DNA of 64,000 nucleotides. Source: Alopecurus myosuroides (Eukaryota > Streptophyta > Magnoliopsida > Poales > Poaceae). The position numbers and the translations under genes were made by a program. This document shows positions 10,209-21,291 of this stretch, one piece after another (positions within the stretch are counted from its first letter, which is position 1; each line of letters begins with the position of its first letter). The notes beneath the pieces were generated by a model. That model saw nothing but the letters and a program-made list of their open reading frames with translations. It searched no databases and was not told the DNA's origin. The stretch is taken from NCBI GenBank assembly GCA_028641055.1, contig CM054061.1:60828474-60892473 (forward strand), given 5' to 3'.

Positions 10209-10673
10209 TCTGCCGATAACTCTCGTCGGGGATCCGAAGAAACAGAGTTGTGGAATAGGTATCGAAATCGGAGTCGGAACTTGACTATGTAGGCCCAAGC
10301 CCATGGCCTGGGACAATCGTGTATATTCTGGGTTACCATATCTATCATCGAATGAAACCTTGGGTCAGCGCAGCAGTTTCGACCGGATACTGTGTCCAGT
10401 TTTTTTTTTTTTTTTGTTCCTTTAAACTTGTTGCTTGTGATCAATAAAGAGCAGTCGGCTCTAAAAAAATTTAAAAAAAAACTAGCTAACGTAGCTTGTC
10501 AAGTTCGACAAAAGAAAACGTGGCTTATGACACGGTCACGGCGGCCTCGGCGTGATAGGCCACGCTACACTTGATAAAAAAAAACTAGGAAATGTTGATT
10601 AACAAATGGAAGATTAATTAATGGCAATAACTACCTTAGCAACTAAAGGCACGTTTCATGAAAAAAAAACCAA
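10209..10673. other. Upstream region of F-box gene, no gene seen
   Basis: This mixed-composition stretch contains a T-run at about 10400-10416 and several A-runs. It presumably contains the upstream promoter of the F-box gene. No coding sequence, RNA gene or recognised repeat was found. Confidence 0.4.
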
Positions 10674-10790
10674 GGGCATGTACAATAGCTTTCACTTAGA
10701 AATGTCATGTATGATTTTACTTAGTTTGAGGAGAGAGAAGGGACGATCTCTTAATAATTAAGAGAAGTTTTTTTTCCTCTATTGTACCAA
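10674..10790. mobile_element. MITE-like element, diverged
   Basis: The left end reads GGGCATGTACAATAG and the right end CTATTGTACC, an imperfect terminal inverted repeat. Near the right end is an internal near-palindrome (TCTCTTAATAATTAAGAGA, about 10747-10765). The short length, AT content and ends resemble a common class of small grass DNA elements with ...TGTACAATGG-like termini. The superfamily and target duplication were not established. Confidence 0.4.
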
Positions 10791-11459
10791 TTTCACATTA
10801 AAACTGGGCGTTTTTCTATTAACAGAAGCGTATGTGGCCGTGTATGTACCTTGACTCCAGCACGAGCTCAACTCTCCGGCACACATGCAAGCCCGTAAGG
10901 CATTGAGTCTGGACGAGGGTGTCTCGGGGAGCCTAACGGGAGGTGGAATGTGTCATATGGTCGTCGGAGTCGTCTCTGGCGACCATCCGAGCAACGGTGG
11001 ACGGTGTCGTTCAATGGGAGCTCCACGCATAATGAACGGAGAGGAAGAAGTCGGGCTAGGGTCTCACCATGAGAAAGATGGCGAGATCGGTGAGGCCGGA
11101 TGAGGTCGGAGATGGAAGCACGGTCCACAGCAGCGGCGACCCATGCCGGGGAAGATGAAGACGGTGTGTTCGATTCCGTCCTTCCCTCTCTGATTACTAA
11201 GGTAAGGAGGCAGAAGGGCGAACAGGTGGAGCTCGTGGTCCACTTCGATGTGCTCATCGTGGTCTCAATCAGCTGTAGCGAGGTTGCTGTCCACGACTAG
11301 GTTTTTGATTCAAGTAGAAACTAAGAATGAGCTAGGGAGCTAGTGGAGCGGGGGGCTTCCTTATCTCCTTCACGACATGGGCACGACGCCGTGGGGCGCA
11401 CTATGGAGGGCGCAATGACGCCGTCCATAATCGCCACTGTGGTTACATGAGATGACCCT
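10791..11459. other. Unassigned stretch at gene/retrotransposon boundary
   Basis: A minus-strand frame of 129 codons (10868-11257) is open, but its product is Ser/Arg/Leu-rich with no recognised domain, and the plus strand is open over the same bases. It may be a leftover of a gene or repeat. I do not call a gene here. Confidence 0.3.
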
Positions 11460-11919
11460 GACGGGTGGGTTTCTCCTTTCAGCATTTTGAACTTTTCCAA
11501 TTTGATTTATTTCGGTGGGTTCGTAAGATTTGATCGAGGCATTTAGACATCTAAAAAAATTCTAGAAAATTTCAAGAAATTCTTACATGTTCATGGAAAG
11601 TTCTTGAAAAAATTTAGCTCATTTGAAAAACATGTGGTGTTGAAATAAAATTGGAAATGCTTATAGGAATTTTGTCTTTTCTATAATTTATTTTATTTGG
11701 CAATTCAACTATAGTTTGATGTCTTGGAATGTGCCCTTTGTGCCATCATGTTTAGATCTTGTGATGTGCCTAACATGATCAAGAGCATTGTTATGTAATT
11801 TCTACTTGTTGTGTTTGTTGGGATCCGATGAACTGTGAAGTTATGATCATATTTTTCATATTTCTTATATGATATTGTTACTACTATTGTATCAATGTTC
11901 TATTGTGTTCTTGCATGCT
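11460..11919 (+). mobile_element. Fragment of a Gypsy-type LTR
   Basis: The AT-rich sequence includes a stretch around 11812-11860 (GTTTGTTGGGATCCGATGAA and following) that resembles the 3' part of common Triticeae Gypsy LTRs. Neither end is defined. It is cut off at 11919 by the start of another LTR. Assignment rests on recall of repeat sequence, so confidence is low. Confidence 0.35.
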
Positions 11920-12208
11920 TGAGATGTCTTAAACGTATCTATAATTTTTGATGCTCCATGCTTGTTTTATACCAATTGTTACATGTTTTACTTACACTTA
12001 GCATTTTTATGCATTTTCTGGGACTAACCTATTAACAAGATGCCACCGTGCCAGTTCCTGTTTTCTGTTGTTTTTCTATTCCAGATTATTACTTAAGAAA
12101 ATATTCTCGGAATCGGACGGAACAAGGACCCAACATCCTTTTTTTCCTAGCACGTCAATGGAGTCCAAAGCAGAGACGGAGACGGGTACCGAGGTGGCCA
12201 CACCATGC
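11920..12208 (+). mobile_element. Outer Gypsy LTR, first piece
   Basis: It starts TGAGATGTCTTAAACGTATC, close to the TGATACGTC...ACGTATC opening of Athila-type LTRs in Triticeae, and is cut at 12208 by the 3' LTR of element C. Its continuation is inferred to be 53258-54094 and 62315-62593, which ends CTTGTGGGTTATCA, the matching 3' terminus for such LTRs. Sequence between the first and second piece seems to be missing, consistent with a rearrangement during later insertions. No target duplication could be matched (left ATGCT, right GTTCA). Confidence 0.5.
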
Positions 12209-13618
12209 TGATGACCCACAAGTATAGGGGATCGCAACAGTTTTCGAGAGAAGTAAAACCCAAATTTATTGATTCGACACAAGGGGAGTCAAAGAATATT
12301 TATATGCCTTAACAGATGAGTTGTCAATTCAGCCGCACCTGAAAGTAGACTTCCTCGCAACAATTCATCAGTGGTAACAGTTTTATAAAAACATCGGTAG
12401 TAAAATAACTGAGGAGTAAAATAGTAACAGCAGTAGAAATCGTGAAAACAACATCAGCAATCGTGAAAACAGCAGGATTAAAGTACCGTAGGCATAGGGA
12501 ATGTATGAACGGGTGTTGCATGGATAAGATAGTTCATGTAATAATAATAACATGGGCATTGCAGATAGATAATTGTAAAGCATCCAAGTTCTAGGCAAAC
12601 CATAGGCATGTGTTCCAATTTAGTCGTACGTGCTTGCAATGAGAAACTTGCACAACATCTTTTGTCCTACCAACCCGTTTGCAGCGGGGCCTCAAGGGAA
12701 ACTACTGGTAATTAAGGTACTCCTTTTAATAAAGCACCGGAGCAAAGCATTAACACTCCGTGAACACATGTGATTCTCACATCGCAGCCATCCCCTCCGG
12801 TTGTCCCAATTGATGTCACTTTGGGGCCTTGGGTTATGGACAACGACATGTGTAAACAACTTGCAGATATGATCAAGGAACATAATTATACTCATGAAAC
12901 AATACCATGTTCAGATCTGAGATCATGGCACTCGGGCCCTAGTGACAAGCATTAAGCATAACAAGTTGCAACAATGATATAAAGAACTAACAACGAATAC
13001 TAGGCACTATGCCCTAACAATCTGGCATTATTACATGATCGATATCATCCAATCCCTAGCATCCCTCTCATCCTACAGCGGGGATTACTCACACATGGAT
13101 GGGGAAATCATGGATGGTTGATGGAGAAGTGGTGGCGGTGACGATGGCGATGATCTCCTTTGAATCCCCGTCCAGGCAGGGTGCCATAACAGGAACTTCT
13201 AATCCCCAAGTTGGCGAGGTGGCGGCAGCGCTCGGGTGTATTTCTCTGGAATATGACGAACCCCCTGATGTTTTAGAGTTATGGGGCATAAGTAGTCGAA
13301 AGGGGAGCCCGAGGGGGTTCCTGGGGTAGCCACACCACCTGGCGGCACGGGCTAGGGGGCGCCCAGGCATGGTGTGGGCCCCTCTTTGCCCCCCCTCCAG
13401 GTCTCCTTCTGGCTCCGGGGGTCTTCGGGTGAAATAAGGTCTTTGGGATCTTTTCTGGGCGATTTCCCGAAAGTTGATTTTTCTGCACAAAAACGAGACA
13501 CCGGGGCAATTCTGCTGAAAACTGCGTCAGTCCGCGTTAGTTGCATCCAAACGTCACAAGTCTAGAAGAAAACAATAGCAAAAGTGTTTGGAAAAGGAGA
13601 TGCGTTTTGGACGTATCA
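12209..13618 (-). repeat. 3' LTR of element C
   Basis: A 1,410-bp LTR reads TGATGACCC at its left edge and ...CGTATCA at its right. In element sense it opens TGATACGTCC and ends GGGTCATCA. The right edge is followed by the purine tract, which identifies it as the 3' LTR. Confidence 0.85.
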
Positions 13619-13640
13619 ACTCCCCGCAAGCTTAACTTAT
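13619..13640 (-). promoter_or_regulatory. Polypurine tract of element C
   Basis: The minus strand reads AAGCTTGCGGGGAGT directly before the LTR's TGATACG. Elements D and E have the equivalent AAGCTTGGGGGGA-type tract at the same place. Confidence 0.7.
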
Positions 13641-15646
13641 TGCTTGTACTCAAGCAATTCAGTTAACAATTGAGTGCGATAAAAGAACTTTTGCGAACAC
13701 ATTTGTTTCATATGATGTAAATATTCTCACTATTTGATCAAGTGCTTAGGAAATTCATGATAAGTATGCAAAATAAAGTCACCTAATAGTTATGCAAACC
13801 ATGACGAGATTTCAACACACTAATAAAACACAACATGGAATATATCAATTCGCAGGATTGCAATGTTCATAATAGGGTATGATAAAGTGGTATCTCGCTT
13901 GCCCTTAATAATGGAGCAAAACATAAATGCCAGGGCACCTCTGAGGTTCAAGTGAAGACTAGAAGTAAAGATATTCAAAGATAAAAGCATCAAGATTATA
14001 CCACAATTAACCGTATCTTGGGACAAGCACATTACACTAAGAATGACATCTATGCTCTCAAGAAAGTGCGTAAAGGGAGAAGGTGAAAACTCAACATAAT
14101 AGTAAAAGCAAGGCCCTTCACAGAGGGAAGTAGGGATTAACATGTGCTAGAGCTTTTTAATTTATTGAAAACAGAAGTAAAATGATTTTGAGAGATGGTT
14201 GTTCATGTCAATGAATGGTAATAGAGTCCTTGTTATCTTCCATACTAAACATATTGAGAGCGGTTCCAAGATATTTATATTAAGAATTTATAGCATGCAT
14301 TATATAGTTTGACACTCCTCCCCACCTTGCTTTCGCAAACCATACCAAATTCTCGGATGCCTGCCAACAATCTCATACTATGGAGGAGTGCCTATTTAGT
14401 TGGTTAGCTTTTTTATGTTATAATGATCTAACCAGCTCTTTGCAAAATTAGTGACGAGCGGATGAAGCATGCAAGTCAGGGTACCTAAGTAGCATGGAAG
14501 ACAACAAACCCAACTACTACTTCCTCATGAGCTAAAACAGTGTCACGAAGCGAGAAGTATTTTGAAAGTTTTTAAAGGTAGCACATGCAAATTTACTTGG
14601 AGTGGCGGTGAAATACCACATATAGGTAGGTATGGTGGACACATTTGGCAAACTTTGGTTTTTGGGATTTGGATGCACGAGTAGAGCTCATACTCAGTAT
14701 AGGTGAAGGCTAGTAATAGACTGGGAGCGACAATCAAGAGAGCAATAACTGTGGTAATCATGCTTGCGACAAAATAAAATTAACGGGGGCATAAAAGTGT
14801 TATAAATACTCTGAGGCAAAATAAATCATCGAGCCTTAATTGACTTTTTTCAGTCATATGCATGCGTGAGCATGTGCCAAGTCAATTCAAATGAAACATT
14901 AAGAGGGAAACACCACAATGTCTTACCCCTTCTATGAATAAAACAATGAAGCAAACATTTATAAGACACGATATCTAATATTAGTAAGTTGGAACTAAAC
15001 AAGAGAGAGCATGAACTACTAAGCATCCATTAAATAACATACACCTTACAAAAATAAACTAAGCATGTCCACATGGATGAGTATATGTACAAAAATGAAA
15101 ACAAATAGAGTTCATACCAGCCTCTTACCACAACTTGAATTGTCGTAAATCATCATTATTGCTCTTCACTTGGGTGGATCAGATGATATAAATTAATAAC
15201 CAATCTCAAATGGAGACACAGAAGACCGATGAACTCTGCAACAAACTTTACAAAACCAAAGAAGAACAACAAATATTTTTGGGTTTTCGAATTTAAAACA
15301 AGAATAGAAGGAAACCAAGTAAACAAAGCAAAATATTTTTGGATTTTTGAATATTAAACTTAAATAGAAAACAAAGCAAACCAATGAAATAAACTAAAGA
15401 AAAAAAATAAGAGAAAAAATAGAAATATTTTTGGTCTTTTTGTGTTTTGGAAAGAAAGAACAAAATAATAAAAAAAACGAAGGAAACGAAAACAAGCGAA
15501 AGAAACAAAAAGAAGCGAAAGAAACAAAAAAGGAACGAAAGAAACAAAAACATGGATATACAAAGAACCCACATAAACATGATATGTAGATGAGTGTGAT
15601 GTCGGTGTACCTCCTCCCAAGCGTAGGCTTTTGTCCTAAGTGGAGA
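13641..15646 (-). other. 3' noncoding region of element C
   Basis: About 2 kb of AT-rich sequence separates the third ORF from the purine tract. It has no open frame of note, but is clearly homologous to 41651-43681 in E and, inverted, to 49904-51865 in D. It contains spaced copies of AAATATTTTTGG (about 15271, 15332 and 15424) and a purine-rich GAAACAAAAA-type repeat (about 15477-15550). Confidence 0.65.
15477..15556. repeat. Purine-rich short repeat (GAAACAAAAA/GCGAAA type)
   Basis: This stretch is almost entirely A and G with interspersed C, built from degenerate repeats such as GCGAAAGAAACAAAAA. The same tract recurs in E (about 43530-43585) and, on the opposite strand and weaker, in D. 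Confidence 0.6.
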
Positions 15647-16774
15647 TCAATCCCGATGCGAGTAGTAACCCCATGCTGGTGGGTCGTCCCTAGCATGGTC
15701 ATACTCAGGCGCCCATGAAAAATATGAAGAAGCAGGCGCATAATCATAACCAGAATGCTGGTATGGGAACCCCGCAGTGTCGGAGGACTGGACGGAATTA
15801 TTTTCGCCCTCCTCTCCAATTTCTTCTACAAGCTGGGGATATTCCTCAATATATGTATCAAATTCACTCTCTGAGAGTGACCATCCTTCCCTGACATTAA
15901 GATTAAGGAAAATAGGTGCAGGCAAATTTACTACTCTATCAGATTTAGTTACTCTCCACCTTGCTTTCTTGGAGTAAGTTATTTCATAGGATAAATTATT
16001 CAGGTTAGCACGGGTGGAAACAAATTTATGTTGTATCATGGCATTAAGATCAAGACTTTCTGTAGGAAACTGAAGGTCTAAGGGATGAGGCTCTAAACCA
16101 TGCAAGGCTAGTAAATGAGAGGCAACGAGACCTCCACAAATTCCGCCCTTCTCGCGGTTAGTAGCAAGATGGAAAGCAATTAAAGCACCGAAATTATAAG
16201 ACATATAATGCTTCAAAGGAGCTGAAATAAAAGCTAGATCATACACATATAATTTGTTTCCAGGTTTTCTAGGAAGCACACACTTGGCAATAAAATAGGA
16301 ACACTATCGAATAGATGGGAGTTGAATGTCTCAAATTTTACCACTCTCTCATGTGAAGCTTCTACCTTGGCAAATTTCTTCATGTAAATCCAACGATGGC
16401 TTGGTCTTCGCTCTTATCTTTCCATGTGATCCCTATTGTGGCACTCTAATAGCTGCACAAAAATCATCAAAAGGCAAGTTCACAACTTTATTATAAATTT
16501 TGTAATGAACCATGGGGTTAGGTGAGGACGAGCTGAAATGGAAATCCTGCACCACTGACATAGTTACTTTAACATGTTGGACAGGTTCATCCTTAATGAA
16601 ATGTGTCAATCCTGCATTATCCACAAGAGTTTGGAAATCTTGCAAAATTCCTGCGGCATGCATAAATCCTTGGCATGGATAAATTGATGGAAACACTCTT
16701 TCTTCTCGGTGTAATTGCATGATGTCATGCAACTCCAACTCATGCTGGTCAAGTTGGTGTACAGTGTGCTCCAT
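15647..16774 (-). pseudogene. Third ORF (env-position, Athila ORF/plant transposon-protein-like) of element C
   Basis: The ATG at 16774 opens MEHTVHQLDQHELELHDIM, preceded by TTTTTTTAG on the minus strand, a good 3' splice-site context. The product matches the intact-looking E copy at 43682-44803: FPSIYPC, VQDF, NPMVHYKIYNK, REKGG, ALHG, LSESE and a Tyr/Asp-rich tail. It is broken by a TAG at 16433-16435 after the VPQ codons and by further lesions up to about 16280; the second half (16279-15647) is open. Position between pol and the 3' LTR is that of the env-like ORF of Athila elements. The fold resembles the 'putative plant transposon protein' domain as I recall it. Function is unknown. Confidence 0.65.
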
Positions 16775-17205
16775 TTCTAAAAAAAATAACAATCAACACA
16801 AAAATTGATTTCAAGCAACTATATGATGGAAACTACTATAGGGACTTGTAGGAGAGCTAAACATGTATCAAAACTAAATTATTATCAACTCAAATCAAGC
16901 ATGCAAACTCGGATAAGCTGTCACCTACTGTACCAAAATACAAAAGAAATATTCCACTAAACCAAAATTCTACTTGGATAATCGGAGGAGTCACATACCG
17001 GAGAGCAAATGCACCAAATTTCATCAAGAAAAGTGGACCGAAAAGGATATCGAAAAATTTCAAGGAAGAACTGCAAGAACTCGGGTTCCAGGAATGTTTT
17101 TATGTTTGGGTGAGAGAGAGGAATCTTTGGCAGGGAGGAGAGCTAGTGGACGGCCAGGGGGCCCACACCATGTGTTGGTGCCACCCTATAGTGTTCCTGC
17201 ATGGT

Positions 17206-17210
17206 GGGTC
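17206..17210. repeat. Target site duplication GGGTC of element F, left copy
   Basis: GGGTC is directly before the first base of F and repeated at 33180-33184 directly after its last base. Joining the two flanks restores the homologous stretch seen at about 45255-45275 in element E. Confidence 0.95.
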
Positions 17211-18429
17211 TGTCACATCCCAATTTTGGAATACCTGTTAACACAGTTGTTTTGCTAATTGCTTGACTAATAAACCTTGATTGTGTTTGTTTGTGTTTGT
17301 TTAAGTTCAACTAAACAAACTTAAAAAGGATAGCAAAGAAGTAAACTAAAAATATTCAACATATTGTTCCAATGATAAAAATATTCAACATATTGTTCCA
17401 ATGAGTTTGGCAATATTTTCTAAAGTGAATATTGATCAAAGAGTTTTCCAAAAACATCTTATGAGTCCCATACTTGTTGAATATTATTCCAAGACCTAAA
17501 TTAATGAAGAGGAAACACTTAATAAAATTTCCATAAAGAAATATCAGAAAAAGGAGGCATTCTTAAATGCTTCACCAAAATCTTATCAAATGTTTTTCCA
17601 ACCTTGCAAGATTAAAAACAAAGGTATTGGAGAGCATTTACTTGCTATCTCTAGTCACATAAATATTTTGGCAAAGCATTGTTAGAGAAAAGCCAAATGC
17701 CTTATTAAATAGAAATTCCAATATTTCTAGAAACTGAAAACTCAAACAAGTTACTTCTGGAAACTTTAATCAAATGATCTGAAATTCATACCATTGCCTC
17801 CTTATATTAAATAAGGAACACACACAAGAGGAGACAAAAATTTGGATCCATTAAAGTCCTGAAAACATGGTTTTTCTCCACAGCAACATTTGGGAGTTTG
17901 AACAAGTTTGTTCTACAAACTTTTTCCAAATGCCATGAAATAAATACCACATGCTCTATATCATAAATGATGATGAAAACCAAAAGGGCATAAGGTTTTG
18001 AATAATTTAAGTTGCCAAAAATCCCTGTTTTCTTGACAGCACCTTTTTGAAATTTGAACCAGTTTGTTCTATGAAGTAACTCTAAATGACTTGAATTTTC
18101 TACCACATAAGGAACACATCAAATAAGGATTGTGTGCCAAAAATTATCATTTTTGGAAGCTCCTAAGTAGGTTAATAAATTCAATGTCCATTTATGTCAG
18201 AATTCAAATTTGAACAACTTTGAATTATGAAGTTTATCTAATTGAGCCAATTTTCACATATGTGGTGTATCTATACTAATAAGAATTTTGGGCAAAGGGA
18301 TTTCAATTTATGACTTTGTTTGCTTAGTAAAAACATCCATTTACAGAGTAGACAAGGACCTTTTTGTAAAATTGCAGGGACCTAAATTAAATCCCAGTCA
18401 TCTCCTACCTCTAGCACCCTGTAGAGAAC

Positions 18430-19220
18430 AGCAACCCTAGCCATTGCCTTCGATGAGAAGGAATTGAGGGGATAAAGAGGCCCCCCATGTGATCTGTCCC
18501 CCACATGCCCCCTCTCCCCTCCCCTCAAGCTCTCTCCCTCTCTCTCACTGTATAATACCCAAAACCGAAACCCTAGGGAGGTAGCTCGCCGTCGATTCGG
18601 CCACAGGTGACCTCGCCGCCGGTCGCCGCTTGCACCATTCGCTCCGCCTCGTCGTGGTACTCCTCCCTGCTGAAGGAATCCAACCGGAATGCCTTGTGGT
18701 GGCCGCGCCGTCCATTTTTCCTCCTCGAGCCCGACGGCACTCCGGCGACGAATCCCGGCCGCCACGACCCTCCTCTGTCCTCTCCGAGCCTCCATGCGCG
18801 CCTAGGGTAAGAAGGTGGATCCCCGCCGTGTTTTTCCCCCTCCCTAACCCCATAGAACGACGCCGAGCCGTGCTCGTGTCCGGCCGCCGCCGCGTTCCCG
18901 TCGCCGCCGCGCTCCGGACGTTCCCTGGAAGCGAGGTTGCATGCTTTCGGTTGCTCGCGTCGAGTGCTTCGTGCACATGTTTTTTTGTTCGCGTTTTGAT
19001 AGCCGAAATCGCAGGTTTCGAGCTCGCCGGAGCAAATCCCGCCGGCGAGTGAGGTCAAGATGACGCGGTGCTCGCGTCATCACCCTTTGACCCCGCGCAG
19101 GGAGTCAAACCTGCACGTGGGGCTGTGCTTGCCCGCGTGGCTTCCCCCGTGGCATCTTGGCCCGCTTGTCAGCCTCGGTGGCTAGATCCGCCCACGGTAA
19201 CAGCAGATCCAGGCCGGCCC
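18430..19220 (+). promoter_or_regulatory. GC-rich promoter/leader-like island in LTR of F
   Basis: Here the composition switches abruptly from AT-rich to CpG-rich. The stretch has a pyrimidine run (CTCTCTCCCTCTCTCTCAC), TATAATA at 18551-18557, an AAACCCTAG motif, and a donor-like AGG|GTAAGA at 18804-18812, an arrangement like a plant gene leader. The LTR promoter is probably here. Long frames in both strands (for example 18573-19058) are by-products of GC content and are not called as genes. The right LTR has the same island at 28314-29104. Confidence 0.5.
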
Positions 19221-20008
19221 AATACGAGATCTAGCCCAATAATGCTTGTTTTTCTTTTAATTTTTCACAGGAACTTGTGTGTTTACTTTTAGCTCAAAAA
19301 GGCAACCTAAAAGATGTTTTTGAGCAAGACAAAATTTACAGTGCTATATCAACTAAATCTAAACCACCTCAAAGTTGTAGATCTACATTTGAATGGATAT
19401 ATTTGAAATGAAAAATGATTTGGCAACAGGTACCAGAAACACCAAAATGAGCACCATTTTTATTTCACAACTCATAATGAAGTGAGGCAAATTGCATTGG
19501 AAAGCCCTTGAAATTTCCTAACTGAAGAAGTTAACCTTGCTTCCAAATTCATTGTATTTTTGAAATGGCATGCAATTTGGTAAAACACCAGTGAGCACTT
19601 TGGTGATTTTTATAAATTAATTAAAGATGAATTTTGATGCAAAACAAACTGGATGGTCTTGTGTATGTTTAGGACTATCTAAACCTAGAAGGGTTTAATT
19701 TTTAGAGCATCCTATAAAATTTGGTGGACAGATCCTTGTTTTGCTTATTTCTGCCATTTTGGCATTTTAGGTAATTAATTTGTGTTATGATATTTTTGTG
19801 TTGCAATATTATTTTCTAGCATGTATAAGTTGTGTGAACTTGTTTTATAAGTGTTACTTAACTATTTTAGCATGTTAGATTGTGTGGATTTGAGTTGAGA
19901 ATAAATAGGATTTATATTAATATCATATGTTTATTCTCTAGTTTAATACTTGCATATAATTTTGAGTGATAAAATTGTGTGCAAACACTTGGATTTGTTG
20001 ATTGGATC

Positions 20009-20027
20009 CAGTACCATATTGGTACTG
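20009..20027. repeat. Hairpin-forming dyad CAGTACCA/TGGTACTG in 5' LTR of F
   Basis: CAGTACCATATTGGTACTG has 8-bp perfect arms around three bases. It recurs unchanged in the right LTR (29893-29911), and with changed loop in the internal domain at 25122-25140 and 25301-25319. Neighbouring sequence is also homologous. Confidence 0.8.
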
Positions 20028-20241
20028 ATTTTGTGTTAGTGTCACCTCTACTAGCTTGTTTTTGAATTGGTAGAAAAGCATGAGTAGCTTTGTCATGACT
20101 ATGAAAATGTTATGGAAAAATTCCCTCATGTGTGGAATTTTTAGCATAATAATTTGTGGTTGTGTAGCCACATAAATTTGTGTTGTATTCATAGGGCCAG
20201 TAGCATTTACATTATGTTTTTATGAGTACTTGATCCCTAGA

Positions 20242-20261
20242 GTTTTCACTTGTGTGAAAAC
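20242..20261. repeat. Hairpin GTTTTCAC/GTGAAAAC in LTR of F
   Basis: Eight-base perfect arms enclose a TTGT loop. It is one of a series of short dyads in the AT-rich part of the LTR; the right LTR copy lies 9,884 bases further on. Confidence 0.75.
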
Positions 20262-20770
20262 AATAGCATGAGTAGCATTACCTTGCTTATTTTTGCATCC
20301 TAGTATTTTCTACTAGTATGGTTATTGCAATAGGTACTAGTTTAGCCTTTTGTTAATTTTTATCAAGTGGACCAGAGGCATTGTGACCTCTTAATGCTTT
20401 GATATGCTAGTGGAACACCCACTGGTTTCATTGCATTTTTGGTGGAAACATTATTTCCCCAAACTAGATGCATTTCTTTTATATAGTTCTATAACTAATG
20501 AGTGCCTAGTATTTTTGCTTTGGGAATTTTTGTGCTACATGAAAATGTGTATGCTTCTGTTTGTAAGTGGTTATAATCATGTGTGGCTTGCTAGGATAAA
20601 TCCATCTTTGGATTGTTGTTTGATTCCTCTAGTAATGCCCTTTTTATTACCACTAGTATATAGGAGTTGCCCTGCAAATGGATGCATTGTTTTATCAAAT
20701 GGGATATTTTTGTTATAGCAAGTATAGATAATTTTCACTACTGTTTTTGTGACATGGACCCTCTGGTTGT

Positions 20771-20792
20771 ATTTCAATTACTTGATTGAAAT
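20771..20792. repeat. Hairpin ATTTCAAT/ATTGAAAT in LTR of F
   Basis: Eight-base perfect arms enclose a six-base loop (TACTTG). The same dyad occurs in the right LTR. Confidence 0.75.
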
Positions 20793-21113
20793 GCATCCAT
20801 TGATTCTTCATGTTTGAGTAGTACTAGATTCCTTAGCAGTTTTTGTGTTGACTTATTTTTCCTGCCAACTTGTGTTTGGTGGATATGTGTGTATCCTTGC
20901 ATGAGGACATGTTTTCATTTACCATTATGATAACATGGTTCCTTGTTTGCATTTTATTACTTTACTTGTTATGCATGTTTGCATAGCAAACTTTTAGTAG
21001 AAACATGTCTATAGGATTCCTCCTTTTTAGTCATTGTTTCTATTATTCTCACTATGAGAAGTTGTGTGTTTTATGATGAGTCTATTACCTTGTTACCCTT
21101 GTGTAGGCTCACT

Positions 21114-21140
21114 GATTTGTAAAGGTAACTTTTGCAAATC
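21114..21140. repeat. Hairpin GATTTG-AAAG/CTTT-CAAATC in LTR of F
   Basis: Outer arms of six and inner arms of four bases pair around a GTAA loop, with one base unpaired on one side and two on the other. Confidence 0.7.
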
Positions 21141-21252
21141 ATGTGTCTTAGTTATTCTTGATGTGAATTTAGGCTTAGCAGATTAGCTACCTTTTTCTTT
21201 TTGTGGTGTGGTTGATAGACCCATTGCCATGATTATTATTGTGCATGTTTTA

Positions 21253-21291
21253 TACACTTTTAGTAGTCTCACCCTTGTGAAACTAAGTGTA
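21253..21291. repeat. Long hairpin TACACTT...AAGTGTA in LTR of F
   Basis: An outer 7-bp stem (TACACTT/AAGTGTA) encloses an inner stem (TAGT-C-TCAC/GTGA-A-ACTA) with a CCTT loop. This is the largest hairpin I found in the LTR. Confidence 0.7.

Noticed and set aside
9312..10444. Long minus-strand frames (334 and 360 codons) and plus-strand frames overlapping the F-box gene.
   Set aside because: Shadows of the GC-rich F-box coding sequence; only the 8563-10149 frame encodes a recognisable domain order.
10868..11257. A 129-codon minus-strand frame as a gene.
   Set aside because: No domain, both strands are open, composition is ordinary for GC-rich noncoding grass DNA, and it has no visible promoter or neighbour support.
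12189..12193. CCGAG at 12189-12193 matching CCGAG at 53258-53262 as target duplication of element D.
   Set aside because: The left copy is not at an element edge: 15 more bases precede element C, and D has no 5' LTR there; a 5-base match is easily coincidental.
15360..15620. Phe/Leu-rich frames resembling membrane proteins in the 3' region of C (also 43346-43651).
   Set aside because: They are the complement of A/G-rich low-complexity sequence; the hydrophobic look comes from TTT/TTC/CTT codons, and frames are not conserved among C, D and E.
18382..19292. Several overlapping frames of 60-161 codons on both strands in the GC-rich part of the F LTR (repeated at 28266-29176).
   Set aside because: They overlap on opposite strands, have low-complexity Arg/Pro/Ala-rich products and no domain; high GC alone explains the lack of stops.
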